From the NCBI RefSeq assembly GCF_050908995.1, contig NC_135119.1:17298001-17362000 (forward strand): a stretch of 64,000 bases of DNA. Direction: 5' to 3'. Positions 12,304 through 26,500 of this stretch are shown one piece after another. The number at the start of each line of letters is the position of its first letter. Position 1 is the first letter of the stretch. The notes below the pieces were generated by a model that saw only the letters and a list, made by a program, of their open reading frames with translations, was not told the DNA's origin and made no database searches. A program made the translations under genes and the position numbers. This DNA comes from Andrena cerasifolii (lineage: Eukaryota > Arthropoda > Insecta > Hymenoptera > Andrenidae).

Positions 12304-15300
12304 CACTTTGTTTTTTCAATTTAGTGGTAAAAGCCCGTTAAAAGGACTAATCTTATTTCTATCATTTCTTTAAAATTATGTTTCGCTAACTCGCATAGCT
12401 TTCCAAACATATCGACAGTTTGTTAATTGGCGTGGCTGAATAGCATCGGGATTCATCAATGCCTTCGAGTGGTCGAAACGAATTACCAATTCAAATACCA
12501 GACGTTCCGTCCTCAAAGAGCGTATAGCTTGATCTTTTTCAGTTGGCCCAGGTTTTGCATATATCTGAAAATTTCCAATTCGTGGCTAGGCTCGATCAGA
12601 CGAGCAGGCCGGATTGTATAAAGCAAACGGTGTATGTCTGTATTTTCTGTTTGCTTTTCATTGAACAGTTCCTGTGCTGGAATGCAGTTATTTCGGCGAT
12701 ATGTTTTTGGTCCAATGATTTTCACGTTCTTTAAACAAATTTTGTAGGACAGAGGATACTCCAATTTGTATGATAACATTAGCATTTGTAAAACAATTTT
12801 TAATGAAATCTTTACAATATTTTTACCAACGTTTCGTATACATCTGCATTTTTATTTTCATTATCACATAATAAATATCCAGGTACAACAAGAAACGTGT
12901 GAAGTCAAGGAATAAAGTTATTCCATATATGGAAATTGGAAATTTAATATATATATATCCGATTGAAACTATCATTTTTATTTTTATTTTTTTTGTTAAC
13001 CTTTTAAACAGCGGCGGCCATTTTCTTTTTTTTTACGTCGAGTGTATACCTACATCACTTTCTTCAAACCGAAAAAATGTTGAAAATTAATCAATCCACG
13101 TGTTCCACCAAAGCAATATGCCTATCTCCAGGTTTCGTAATTTCCCTTTTCGAAGACAATTAATTGGATCATTCCATACCAAATCGATCATTTTTGTGAT
13201 CGATTCGTTGCGGACATTCTAGGTACCTATAGCCCTTGTTTAAATTAATACGTATATAAGTACATAGTGGGCCAGTAAAACTATACTAAGACAGGCACGA
13301 AAATAGGTTGTATAGCGCCCGGGGCAAGGATTCTGTTTGGCGCCCGCCTGCTTCCAACATTTTACCCTTTTGTATTGACAACAATTTTGTATTGAAAAAA
13401 GACTTATAATAAACGTGTTTATTAACTGGGTTCAAACATATCGCAGGTACCCTATTTTTTCGCTGTTTGATAACAGATAAATAAATTTTTAACAAATACA
13501 TTTTAATTACTTTTCCATAAAATGTGTATCTCTTTTATTCCTAATGAAATAACGTAATACCTATATAGATTTGAATAATTCTGTTAATGTAGCTTTTCCA
13601 AAATTATGTCTTTTCTCTACGAAGATTTCTTGTTTTTCAAAACTGATCTTTATTAAGTTTATACTAAAAAATAGAGAATATTTTTAAATTTCGATTTTAA
13701 ATCTTTAATTTAATTGACACTATAAAATGAGTTAAGAAAAGCAAGAGGAGTATATTTTTCTTTACCATCATCGCAAAGTTGCCCCCTCCCCCGTCCCGCC
13801 ACTGGAAAAAGGCTCCGGACGCCCTTGCCTCCGATAATTTTTTAAATCGTTGCATTTTTAAATACCGGAAGGCCCCCAAACACATTAATATTCACGTTAT
13901 CCTCTTGCCAGTGCGCGGATCGCACCATGAACGAGCTACTATCGCTGGGGCACACGTATATTTATGTTCCATCAGCATCCTGTATCATTAATATTTTGCG
14001 AGGCATTTAAGTTAGTCTAATAATTAAACAAAATCAAGGACGTGGGGGATTGAAGTATGGATATTCGAAGATGGGCAACAATTTTATTTAAATAAAAATT
14101 CGAATGACGAATAAAAGCTAAAAAGAATTGTTCGTCATGTATCGAATAAAATTAATCCGGGTCAGTAGTACAATGTAGTATCGGCTATTGACGGTTCTCG
14201 GTGGCTCGAATACGCGCCAGAAAATTATTCGACGTTGAATAAAGTAAAAGTTAAAGTTGAAAAATTCATTCGACGCTGAAGTTGAAACGCTCGACGAATA
14301 AAAAAAATAACTTCACTCATTGAATAAGAAAACTAACTTTATTCGTCAAATAATCTAAAGTTAAAGTAACTTTTATCTGATCCGTTACATAAATATTTTT
14401 TTAATTAGTCAGTGCCGACTAAAGTCTGGTATATACGTATTTAATCAACATTTTTTTAAGCATAAGGCTCAAATACATACATATAGGTATGTTATGCACT
14501 TTTTATCAGCATCGAGATTATTGTGGCGTCATCGTGAATATTAACGTGAAAATTGTATTGTTTCGATCCAGATATGATTATTCTTCAGAGTAATCCGTCA
14601 TTATTCCGAAATATCCATTTAACACGTGGCGATATACGAATGTCGTCGCAGGGATTAATTAATACCACTCCTCAATTAAGATCTCTATCACTCTGGCTAA
14701 AATACTGAAATATATAATAATACTTCGTGGAATATTCATAATCATTGACACATCGCCAGAGTGTAAATGTAGGTAATAAAATATACCAGATCGTATCCTT
14801 GCGCCGTGTTCATAAATTATGTCACTTCGCGAAAGTGCGCGTGGAGGAGTCCTTATGGTGGGTGTGTTAAGGAATACCGCTAGGACCAATATGTTTATTA
14901 TGGAGGAGTCGAGCCTCCAAAGAACAAACAGCCCTGATACGGTGTTAAGGTGAGTTCACGCTTTCCAACCAGTTGGCGACAGGTGGATACCATAAGACCA
15001 CCATTCAAGAATTATTATTTTGAAAGATCAATCCATTGGAGGATTTCAATTATTTCAAATAGCTCGAAAAAATTGGAAGTTAACTTTTGCAGTGTACACT
15101 GAGTCTCTTGGCACTAAATAATTTGGTATGCAAAGTATGCTCACTCTTGTCATTCTATTATAACAGAGACAACCGTGTAAAGATGAATTTGAATAAAATA
15201 TTTTAGAAATGATTATTCAACCGTTATATTATAACATTTGACTCATAGTTATTTTCAAATACTTGTATGTTATTTGGTTCGACGAAGCAAATGATGTTCT

Positions 15301-15867
15301 TATTGCATTACTAATCAAATGTTTTTTTGTTTTATACATATATTATACTTTTCAAAGCACAGTAGGCATTTAAAACTCAGGATCATGTGTTATTTAATTT
15401 GAAACAGTTAATTGAAGTAGAAGATTATTTTGTAGTGATTTATTTAGTCTTCGCACAAATTAAGGTCACGTTTTCTATGTTATTTTTAAAATAAAAAAGT
15501 AATTCAAATGATTGATTGTTTCAAAGATCCTTTGTTGCTATGTATTTCGAATCATTGTCAAAGTGTGTTTCCAGCCACGTGTCATCTGTTTTTTGTTTTA
15601 TAATGAAACACCTGTTTCGTATGAAATTACAAGTTCGATAAAATGGAATTACAATTCCATCCTGAATCACACGACTTTGGAAGGTGGTACGTAGACCATC
15701 ATTGATCATCGTCAGTGTAGTTGCTAATAGGCATAATTAACGAAGGATTATACTTGTGTAAGCGACAGAAAGATACAAAATTGCAAAAATCAAGGCCAAT
15801 TCCTCTATATTTTCAACGTGATAGCATGATCACGAGAGGAGAAAATGATCGGAGCTGTTGATCTACT
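12304..15867. other. Intergenic, no gene seen; decayed repeats
   Basis: AT-rich sequence with no supported exon. Around 13310-13350 and 13780-13805 are GC-rich patches with hAT-like wording (GCGCCCGGGGCAAGG; CAGTGGCGGGAC on the minus strand) that may be a decayed element. At 14080-14400 there are reiterated GAATAAA and GTTAAAGTT motifs with partial inverted symmetry, probably another repeat. None of these could be bounded. Confidence 0.4.
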
Positions 15868-15965
15868 ACGTCAGCAGTGAATTCGTTTGAATAAACTATG
15901 AAGGTAGGTGTGCCACTTGGTCGACCAATCCGACCGGTTCATTCGTCCTCCAGCCTCCAATGGAA
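15868..15965 (+). promoter_or_regulatory. Duplicated promoter-like block, distal copy
   Basis: Contains ACGTCAGC (15868-15875), the CCAAT-bearing core CGACCAATCCGACCGGTTCA from 15922, and TTCGTCCTCCAGCCTCCA after it. The same order of motifs recurs at 17091-17255, immediately upstream of the tyrosine aminotransferase gene. The role as a second promoter or upstream first exon is inferred. Confidence 0.4.
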
Positions 15966-17090
15966 TTCCTCCATTTTCGCAATAATTAGCATTTGCTGCG
16001 TGTTTTCTTAACGCGTGCAGTTTTATCTTGCAAATCATTCCTCACTGGGCTTGTTATTTCATATCACGTGGAAACACCTATTATGCATGGAAGAATTTTC
16101 AAATTAGTTTTATCCAACATTCAGAAGAGATTGTAGTTGAACTTGAAATATATTTCCCTTCTTCAATTTTAATAGTTTCTGAAATATCTTCGAACGAAGC
16201 TAAGTTTTTAAAATTTATTACTGGAAATGCTTTTTAATTGGCGTTACCAGATGACTAGGGTAGATACTAGGCAGCGATACGCTGCGAAACAAAAAAACTC
16301 TTTAATGATCATCTGTAACGTAATCTATAATGCATATATTTTTTAAAGCTTATGATGTTAATAAACATTGTGCACAACCAGCAAATCCCTGCTTCGTTTT
16401 ATTTCTTTGCAATTAATTGAAATAGAAATGAAAAGAAAAATGAATTACCTAGTACCCACCCTTACGTGGTCACGAGGCAGTGTATCTATAACATTTTTCT
16501 ATCCTTACATTGTACTCTTTGAATTAAATTATCTTTTCAGTCATCGCATAATTTAACAGCTACGAGTTTTTCCCCCCTCCTTATTATCAGTTTAATTCTG
16601 AATGTACTTAGTCTACAAACTTCCTCGTACTAGTGCTTTAAATCGTTTCCTTTAATATGTTTCTAGATGCTTATGCATTTCTAAATGTGAATTCTGTATA
16701 TCTATAAAATGGTACTTGATTAAATGTGCATACCTTCTGTAAACTTCTGGAATGGATTAGCCCACGAATCTGGTAGGAAGAAAATTTGAATTTTCGTCAC
16801 ATACAACCCCATTTCCTAGATTCAGAAGTCTCATTATTCTAAATTAGTTTAAAGTCGACAAAGCCTTGTACAAAATATGAAATGTTGATTAAACCGGTTT
16901 AAAATTGCAATTTATCTGCGACCTGCAAATTCACACGCAACTGTCCAAGAAATCCCTTTTTATCGTTTTCGTTCATCGATCCACGAAATCATGCGCACAC
17001 AAGCTTGCAGCGCATTCTCGTGTGACGAAGAATGAAAGAGGTCTAGATGCATTTAAAAGGAACTCGTTCGGCAGACTTCATCATGTGGCG
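15966..17090. other. Spacer between the two promoter-like blocks
   Basis: AT-rich DNA with no supported exon. The short open frames have no recognisable domain. Confidence 0.4.
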
Positions 17091-17255
17091 TGACGTCAGC
17101 TACCTGGACTAGTTGTTCCCTCCGCTGCGATAGCGAGACATTGGTCGAGGCTATTTACCTACGTAAGCAGGGAATCCGTTCAAATTAATTATGAAAGGTG
17201 TGGAACGCAGCCGACCAATCCAACCGGTTCATTCGTTCCCCAGCTTCCAGTGTAA
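17091..17255 (+). promoter_or_regulatory. Putative proximal promoter of tyrosine aminotransferase
   Basis: A perfect palindromic CRE, TGACGTCA, is at 17091-17098. The core CGACCAATCCAACCGGTTCA, with a CCAAT box, starts at 17212, about 300 bp before the ATG. A TCAGT initiator-like pentamer is at 17292-17296. The block is a diverged copy of 15868-15965. Promoter identity is inferred from position and motifs only. Confidence 0.45.
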
Positions 17256-17509
17256 CATTTCGATTATTTTCGAATCTGAAGCGATCTGGCCTCAGTGACG
17301 GAGTATCACCTGCACTAGGACTGTCGTTCGCTGACACCTACATCTTTTTTTCAATAAAGCGACACCGTTCATTAGAATCCAGTTCGTCCTGCTAGATACG
17401 CAAACCGAAGCGGCGCAAGGTTGCCACAACAGCACGGGCGGATTTTAAGATCTTAAGGACCGCAAAGGGTGGGAAATTTGCCGAAGATTTTCAGATCTCT
17501 GGCCTGGGG

Positions 17510-20500
17510 ATGTCGACCTCGGGCTGTCGCAAGGGATGGAACGTCCGAGCTTCGGATATCGCGAGGAGGACGCACAACCCCATAAGGTCCATTGTGGAGA
17601 ACCTCGTCGTTGAGCCGAATCCCACTAAACCCATGATCTCGTTGTCTATCGGTGAGATTTCCGTTCTGTACAGCATCTTTTTTTTTTTGTTCTTTACCGA
17701 TCAAACCTCGGTCACAGCTTTTGGTTTGACGTTTTGGAGAGGACGTTGTTTATTGATTTACTTGTGTCTCGAGTTACAGTTAACCCATTTGCATCGGATG
17801 ACGAAATGGTCCGTCAATTTTGCCGGGGATATGTCACGGATGACGGATTATTCCGTCGAAGTATGTAATGTATTATTACAGTGTAAATTTCTTCGTGACA
17901 CGGGCCCATCTTTCATTCCGTAGAGAAATCATGCAAATGGGTTAATGTTACGGTGTTTCTTTAGCTCAATTTTGCGAAATGTAAAGAAACGAGAAATTGA
18001 AGTAGAAACTACTTGTTTTACTAGTCCCTTCACTGATAAACGATCCCCTGGGTATATTTCCTCTGTCATCGATTTACGAAATGGCTGAGGAAATTATTGC
18101 CACGTTGCATAAAGGTGAAGAACTTCGAACAGACTGTGGAACCTGTTGTTTGTTTGAGTTTTCAATTTATTCGCAATGTAAGAAGAATAGACTGGTTCGC
18201 TTTGAATTAGGAAGGCTGTTGCGAATAAACTTGATCAGTGAAACTAAAATTAGTAATGTTCCAACTATAGGTGGACATAAGACTGAATAGGGTGGAACGA
18301 AATATAGGGCCACAATTTTTTTTATTATTCGTAACTTTGAATAGTTGGCAAGAGTTGTTTCTTGTAATGGTGCTTAAGCTGTCAAAATCTGAACTTCGTT
18401 GATAAATGTTTTAAGGTGCCGCAAGTCACTTAAGAATGATTATTTTTATTGATCTTATCAATTTTACTTTATCATACGATAGCACTTCTTCTTAAAAGAA
18501 ACTTACTCATTAGATTTCCTAGACGTGTATTTTACCTGACTGCCACCCAACAACTGAAAAAAGCTGCTACGATGAAGGAGTGATGATATATTTTATAGAC
18601 AAATGAAAACGCAAATGTTTGAAAGAAGCGTTCTGTTGCTTTGTTGCATTAAACAAACAAGCAGAGGATCGAACTTGAATAAAATCGTTTAAAAAGAATT
18701 AGCACATTAAAAACTTAAAAAACGTGTTAAAAGAACAAAAAGTTACCTAATACTTCAACATTCTTGCGGCTAGTCCAATTTTTCTGGACAGAATCTAGCT
18801 TTTGCGGGCTTAATCTGTATCACTAAAGGCAAATTTTTTTTCTCTGTTAGTAAAACAATCACAGAGTTGTGGTTTTTTCGTTCCACGCTACTACTGATGA
18901 GTTTTGAAATTGCTATATTTTAAAACAAAGAGAGCAATTGCTTACAAATCAATTAATGGGCAGAATACAACTGTTGAAAAATAGTGAGTGCTTTCAGAAA
19001 CTTTGAATGAGTATCTAAATACTAGTAGTAATTAGTAGTTACAGTTTTCAGTCAAACTTAAATTTATTAATAATTGATATCGTTTGATATCGATTCAATC
19101 ACTTAATTCCGTCTTAGCAGGTAAATAATTTGAAGTTGGTGACTCCATAAATTGTACTTGGAGTTAATAACTTTCGATATAAGGGGTATTTTGACAAATA
19201 CAACATAGAGCATACTTTTGTAATGATCTGTAATCATTTTACTAGAATTTCAACTACTTATGTGAAAATTTACTATCTAATCAATTATTGCACGTAAATT
19301 AATTTTTTAATTCTCCCTTTGTCGCGTAATATCACCCGATTCGTCTGATCGTGGGCCAAGACATATTCGCGAAAAGCACTCGAGACGGAGGGAGATAAAA
19401 AGTTTTTTGTTACGAGTGTCTGGGATTGGCTAGGAATTTCGTGAGACCGGATAATTTCGTGTTCCATTCTTATCGCAGCCTGTTCGCGCGTAATTAGTTC
19501 GAAGTCAGCTCCTTTTAATGTCTCGTTTAAAAACAAAACCGTGGTTTGGTGGTCTGAAACCCTTCGTGGCTTCCGTAAATGAATTTTAGGAAATCAAGAA
19601 AGTTTCAATGCTTTGATCTGCGCTTAAGGTATGAATCTTGTTTCATTAGCACAATTCAAGTTTAAAATATTTCAGACTTTAATTAGTAATATATACGCAT
19701 TACAGAACAGGGGAAGTATACGAAGAAAAATATTTTGATTGGATTACTTCGAATTACAAAACTTTCAAATTGAATGTGGAGACTAAATTTTATGAGATGC
19801 AAAAACAATTTTTTTTTACTGTAGTAGGAGGTGTGTCAAATGATCTTTAGAAGGACGGTCACTGAAATTATCATTGCTATTTACAACTGCCATTCAATAA
19901 AAATCGGTTCCATAAAATATTAAATTCATTTCGTGTGTTTTTAAGATTTCAAACTGAATGCTGTAAATTAATTTAGAAGTGGCAAGTAAAAGATTAATGC
20001 TTTACGACAGAAAGTTTAGAAAGAGTCTAGTATAATTAATTAAAAAATAATTAAAACCGGTTTACTTGCTTAAAATAAATACATAGCGTGGTTTGATTTT
20101 CTATTCTAAACGAAGAGGGAAATTCAATAGACATAATCGCTGACATGTATTCTTGAATCTGATTACAATGGTCTCAAGATTTAGATTTATATCCCACTGC
20201 CACAAAAGTGTCATTTACAGAAACTAAATTAATGGTTTTAGAATTACTAATATTCAGACTGAGCCATATAGTATTACATTGTTCGACATGCTTAAAAACT
20301 GAATGGTTTTAACAAATAACGTGTAGGATTATAATTGGATATTATAAATACTAATAATTACTACTTACAATTGCTCTAATAACGCACAAAATAATTCGTT
20401 GTTAATGTAGGTAATAACCGATAGGTAATTACTTTAATAAATAAAACACAATTTTACTTAAACGACTGAGATTTTATTGTTACAAGGTAGGAGAGGAAAT

Positions 20501-23500
20501 ATAATTAATTTTTAGGGCGTTTTTAATGGATTTTTAATTTTAAGGTGATCCTACAATCTTTGGCAACTTAAAACCACCTATGGAAGTGATTGAAGCTGTA
20601 AAAGAAGTCGTCGGATCTCAATTATATAATGGCTACGCACCATGTACAGGTATTGATGATCAATAATTGAACAATAATTGTATGAAGTACCCATTTTCGT
20701 GACAAGGGTAATTCTATAATTACTGAATAGAAAATTTGGTGGAAATTTAACTTCGATTTTGACAACGATATTTTACTGTAATTACATTCAAATCTTAATG
20801 AATTTCCCCCTTAATATAATTTCTTGAGGTACTTGAAAAACTTATGATAATTTGAATAATTATTTAACTAACCATATTTTTCTGTTTTATCCTGCGAACG
20901 CCGAATGAAAGGAGGAAATTCAACGTTCTTTTGTACTTAATTTTCTATGTTGTAATATTTTATTTTATATATTTTGACGATCCATCTTCATAAATTCTAT
21001 TAAGTCTCCGACACTCACTGGTCTGTTTATTATAATTTATCAAACTATCAAAATTTGTTTTTAAAAATATATTTTCATTCATATACCAGGTCGACGAAAT
21101 GTTTTTATACCTTAAATTATGGTACATTATGCAACAGCAAGATATAATATAATATCATATAGCTTTAAGAAATAGTCACCTTAAAATCGATAGTAAAAAG
21201 CTTCAAACAAAAATTTATGTGAACTCGTAGGTATAAGCAGTGTACCTATCGATTAGGCTTTTTATTTCGTTTTTTCTAATTTAGGTTACGAGAGTGCAAG
21301 AAAAGCTGTAGCAGAATACAGTTCCAGTGAATTTGTAAAAGTCGAGCCTAAGGTAAAGTGTGAACACAAAAAAATTGCAAATAATCCCTACCGTAATTAA
21401 TACAATTTCATTCATTCCAATTAACATTTTGTATACCACTTACGGGAAGTTGTTCAATTCCAGTTGTAAGTTTGTAACGAAAAAAAACAAACAGATAGTG
21501 ATAAACTGAAAAGCAGAGAGCGTTACTATTTTAAATCGAATTAAAAAGTTAGTTATTCCAGGTTGAAGAGCTAATTAACGCTCAATTATAGTTACGATTT
21601 TAAATGAGTTTGAAATAACGTTTCGTGTTACTAATTATGCATACCTACTTGACGCTCGTGTGACTCACATGTGGCGAAAAATGCTGTTTTCAATAAATAA
21701 TAACTAGTAACGTTATTTCGAGTTTTAATATGTCATTCAAAAGTTAGCAAGCTATTCCGGTCAAGCATAGTATAATTATAATGTCTCAACTTCTGTTACA
21801 CTAATATATTTTTCAATTCGTTTTGCTACTGGCTGTAAATAAAATACAGCTATTAACGCATTAATCTAATAAAATACATTATTCTAAAAAAATTGACACG
21901 CCTCTGAAACTTTCGTTTGTCGTACTATTCTGGATTTTTAAGGAACTACTACTTTCATTCATGGATTATGGAAGGTTTACTGTAAATAATTGGGGAGAGT
22001 TTATAATGAAATACGATGAAACTTGTCGAAAAACTTGGTGGCAGATAATGCACCGTATTTAAATTATTAAATGAAAAGTTATGGGGTAAAACTTCGGCAA
22101 CTTGTGTTACGTTGAAAAGTAATTTATTATAAACTGAATTGCGTTTAAACAGTTGGCATGCTTTTAATAGAATATTGAAAATTAATTTATTATAAACTGA
22201 ATTGCGTTTAAACAGTTGGCATACTTTTAATAGAATATTGGAATAATTTATTTATTTCAATTTTAATTAAATTGACAGTTTGGTAGAGTAACATTTCTTA
22301 AAGGGAAGAGGAACTGAATGCCGACCAGACAAGTGGCAATCTTTGTAAAACGTCTTTTTCGAAAGGTAAACTAGTTTTGGGGTTTAGTATGAAATAGGAT
22401 CAACATGTCACCGTGCAATCCGATTCGTTTCCCAATTGAAACTCGCGAAAGCTTCGAGACAACTGTTATGTACCTACCTATGCAGGCCTGGCGGGAGTAA
22501 ATAAATAGAAAAAGTATTGGAAAAGAAATCCAGGAAGTATCTCGCTATTGCATATTATTATTGATTTAAAAGTGACAGAGGTACTGGAAACTCAGTTGTA
22601 CACAAATTCAATTTAATTATAGAATGTTTAATTTCGCAAAGGACACACACACGTATGATAATCATATTCAGTCTAATTATAATAATTATAAATTTGTATG
22701 AATTATTTGGATGCTGCGCTCGATATTTCGAATGGAAATGTATCCCGATAATTGAATAACTTTTATAATCACGAGCAAAAATATAGCAAGCATTGAGATA
22801 CTGTTATACATAATTTTGTATAATAATTACTTAGAAAATATTATGACTATATTCTTTAAAAAATTCTAAACGTAACATTATATTACATTTTAGCCCAAAC
22901 AATGTTAGCTGCTTTTCTATCACATGATTTTTAATTTTACTCCAACCACATTTAAATTCCAAAGCCGGTGGACTCATAAGTAATCAAGATTGCCTAAAAA
23001 ATTTTAGTGAAAGAATTTAAGCCGAATATAATATGGAAATCTGTCACGAAAAATCTACGCCGAGTTTTCAGCGAATATAAAATATACAGTAAAAGATTCG
23101 CGTCTCACAATTATTCTGGAATTATTGCAAATACACGTTTGACAATTGACGGGACCCAGAGAATGTTGTAACCTTTCAGGGAGCCTCATTGGTATTTCCC
23201 ACAGTCGCAAAAATGGATAGAAAAGTTGACGAAAAAACGGATAATTGAATTCCAACATTTGTATAAGAAATATCAGGTTTCGTTTCATCGGTACTTGGAT
23301 CTCCTACGTGCGTATTCCACGCCTCCATTTTCCATTTCGATATTTCGGCCAGAATTAGTTCTACGTGCAACTAGACGCGTATTGAAACTTGTTCACCTGC
23401 AGGCAGCAAACCGTGTCTGTTGTGTGTATTTATTCCATACACTGTATCTATACACGATATCTAGTTAAACCGCCAGTTGATCGAGCTGCCGATGAAATTC

Positions 23501-26500
23501 GCATGGAAAACTCGATTTCCCTCGGCGATCGATACCACAAACTGGAAGGTACATTTCCACGGAAAGAAGAAATACTACCAATTAACCGGGAGTGGCGCGT
23601 GTCTACGTCAGATAAAATCAGCGAAACGTTTTGGGTCCCAGTTTTATCGAAATAACCACTTTTTTAATCGATACGTTTTGCCCCCGTTCTTGTACGTTTC
23701 ACCGCAATATGGGAAATTCCAAGCTTTTTTCTACAAGATGCTTCTGCAATGATCATAGAATTTTTTCATGCGATGGAATTTTAAAATAATCATACATGTA
23801 TTGATACGGTGTTTATAAGTAACCATTACGGACCGAACCCAGACCTACCCCAAACCATTGCGGACTACAGAATCAAAGATGAGATTTACTGGGAGTTTCG
23901 TACAAGTTTCACTGCATAATAATGCATTTTTATGGGAAAACTTGTTATAATTGCTAGATACATATATATTCAGTGATTACTCATATCTTCCAGGTCGATT
24001 TTATCTTTTAGTTCTTTTATTACTAACTTAAGGTTTTTAATTTACATTTCTCCAGGACATCAATGTATGAGTTTCAAGTATAACTGAAATCAATTACAAA
24101 TAAATAAAAATGCACTAAAGGTGAAAAATAATTTTTTCCCTTATTTAATCTACGACTCTCATATTTTTTAAGTATGCGCCAGATTTACACATTGCAAATG
24201 ATGAGGCGCCGACTTAAAAAATATGAGAGTCGTAGATTAAATAAGGGAAAAAATTATTTTTCACTTTTTAGTGCGTTTTAAGTGCGGTAAATTTTTTATT
24301 TTTAACTTTTTAGTTTTATATATATTGACACAACATGTTGAGGAGATATGCGCGTGCGTACATAAAATAATAATAATTAGGTGACAACAGTCTTTATTAT
24401 TAACCAGAACTGTCAAAATAATGGGCCAAATAATATAATATTAAAAAAAATACATACAGGTCGAATCTATAACCTCCTCCTGTTTGAAGTCGGTTAAGAA
24501 ATAAACAGAATTGAGAAGTTATTTTTAAAATACAAGTACGTAACCAAACAAATTGTCATTTTATTTCGTTTTCCCTTCTTCCAGGACGTAATCCTCTGCA
24601 GCGGATGTTCCTGCGCCCTTGATCTCTGTATAACAGCCCTGGCGCGGGAGGGCCAGAACATCCTGATACCACGACCTGGTTTTTCGATCTATCGAACTCT
24701 GGCAGAGGGCCTCGGGATCACCGTAAAGTCCTACGATTTACGCGTAAGTATAAACGTACGTTGCAGACTGTTTATACCCAAACTTCTATAGCCTCCTCTT
24801 CCGAACACTGATATCACAGTTCTATTATAAAAAGAGAGCTGACTTAATGATATTTTATTTCTGGATTTTTACCTTATTCGTATTAGATTTATTCTTTTTG
24901 CAAGGAGACACTAGACTGTTCATTTGCGAATTTCAGCGACAATCCAACATTTATTTTATATTCCTCTAATAGGTATTGTAGGTTTCATACCATGTAGTAC
25001 ATTTAATATTCCACACCCTCATTAAGAAATAACAATTGCAACTCTCATTTCTGTCTCGTTTCAATTAAAGTGAACTGATCAAGTCTTTAATATGATTTCT
25101 GAACTAATAATCACCAGCATACTATATATTCCCTCGTTAATATCACTGCTGAGCTTGAAGCTGGTAATATTAATACTAACTAACCCTTTTGACGTTTATA
25201 AGATCTCAATATCCACCCACTGTCATTCTCAGAAATTTCAAATTGAACAAAACTCATTTGCCATTTTCGAATTCTCTTACGACATTAAAAATTGATAAGC
25301 GAAAATGATATAATCACTGGCTGCTTAGATTGGAAGGATAGCTCGACCCTCTCTGATATTACAGAATCGATAGAAGTCCAATATCATAAAAAGAAAATTC
25401 TAACAAATTATGTGAACGTAGGGAGAAGAACAACTGTAGGGATGAAGGAATTACACTCTGATCGTTTTTAACCCCAAAAGAAATACAAGCAGACTTTTCT
25501 TCTAGTTAAGAAGTACGTGGCAAGTCTCAACGTCATTTGTCCTACGAGTAAACATTTCGATGGAAGAACGGCAGAATATTAAACCGATGCAACAATGAGG
25601 CCTCTTTCGCTTTCCTTTCCGTCTGTGCTCGCCGCCGGTGTTTTAATTCCTTCTCTCTACTCGAGACACCGCGGACTATTTTACCGCGGAGAAGTAATTA
25701 AAACCGCAGTACCGTAGCTTTCCTTGTCTACGAGAGAGTGGGTTATAATGTACAAGTTGACACTGATTGTGTCTATGTATAAGCACGCGCAGATACTTGG
25801 TACGTGAACGATTCTTCATCATGTGGGATGAAAAATTAATTTGGGCCACGTGATCTGCTCGGTCCTCTTGCTAGGCGCGCTAAATGTCAAGGTCAAGATC
25901 AATTCTTTAATAGCTCATGGTGGCTGAGGAAATTTTAATATCCATGATTTAGGATCATTTCTAAGAATTTCTGAATTTGATAGTTAATGCTGATTTGTGA
26001 TATTCCCTGTTTTTAACCGACTTCAAAAAGAAAGAGGTGCTCAGTTCGATATGTATGTATGTTAGTATGTATTAAGTTTGTCTGTGAATTTTTCTGTAAC
26101 TACTGGACCGATTTTCGTGAAACTGGTTGCATTTAGTTTAGCTTCAATCAACTTAGGTCGTGGAGAAAGAATTATCAAAATCGGTTCAGTAGTTTTGAAG
26201 TTATACCCAAAACAAGAAGTCCGTTCCATTATTATTATTATTGGAATCTTCCTTTCTAGCAAACGGTTCTTTTTTTTTCGAGCAGATCCTTTTGTAGTTC
26301 TGCCCATATTTTTTAAAATAAATGTAGTTATGCAACTTAAAAAACTAAAAAGTAAAAAGTAAAGAATTTAAAAAAATGAAAACCTACTTCAAGAAACTAA
26401 AAATGCACTGAAAAGTAAAAAATATGTTTCTTCCTTATTTAATCTATGACACTCAAGTTTTCTTAAGTCGGTGCCAGATTTATACACTGCAAATGATGAG

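Noticed and set aside
13262..13805. Possible hAT-like element (GCGCCCGGGGCAAGG; CAGTGGCGGGAC on the minus strand).
   Set aside because: The wording is suggestive, but paired ends and a target duplication could not be established.
17396..17509. In-frame extension of the tyrosine aminotransferase first exon upstream of ATG 17510.
   Set aside because: Open but without a methionine and with no family similarity; kept as 5'UTR unless an upstream exon joins at 17495.
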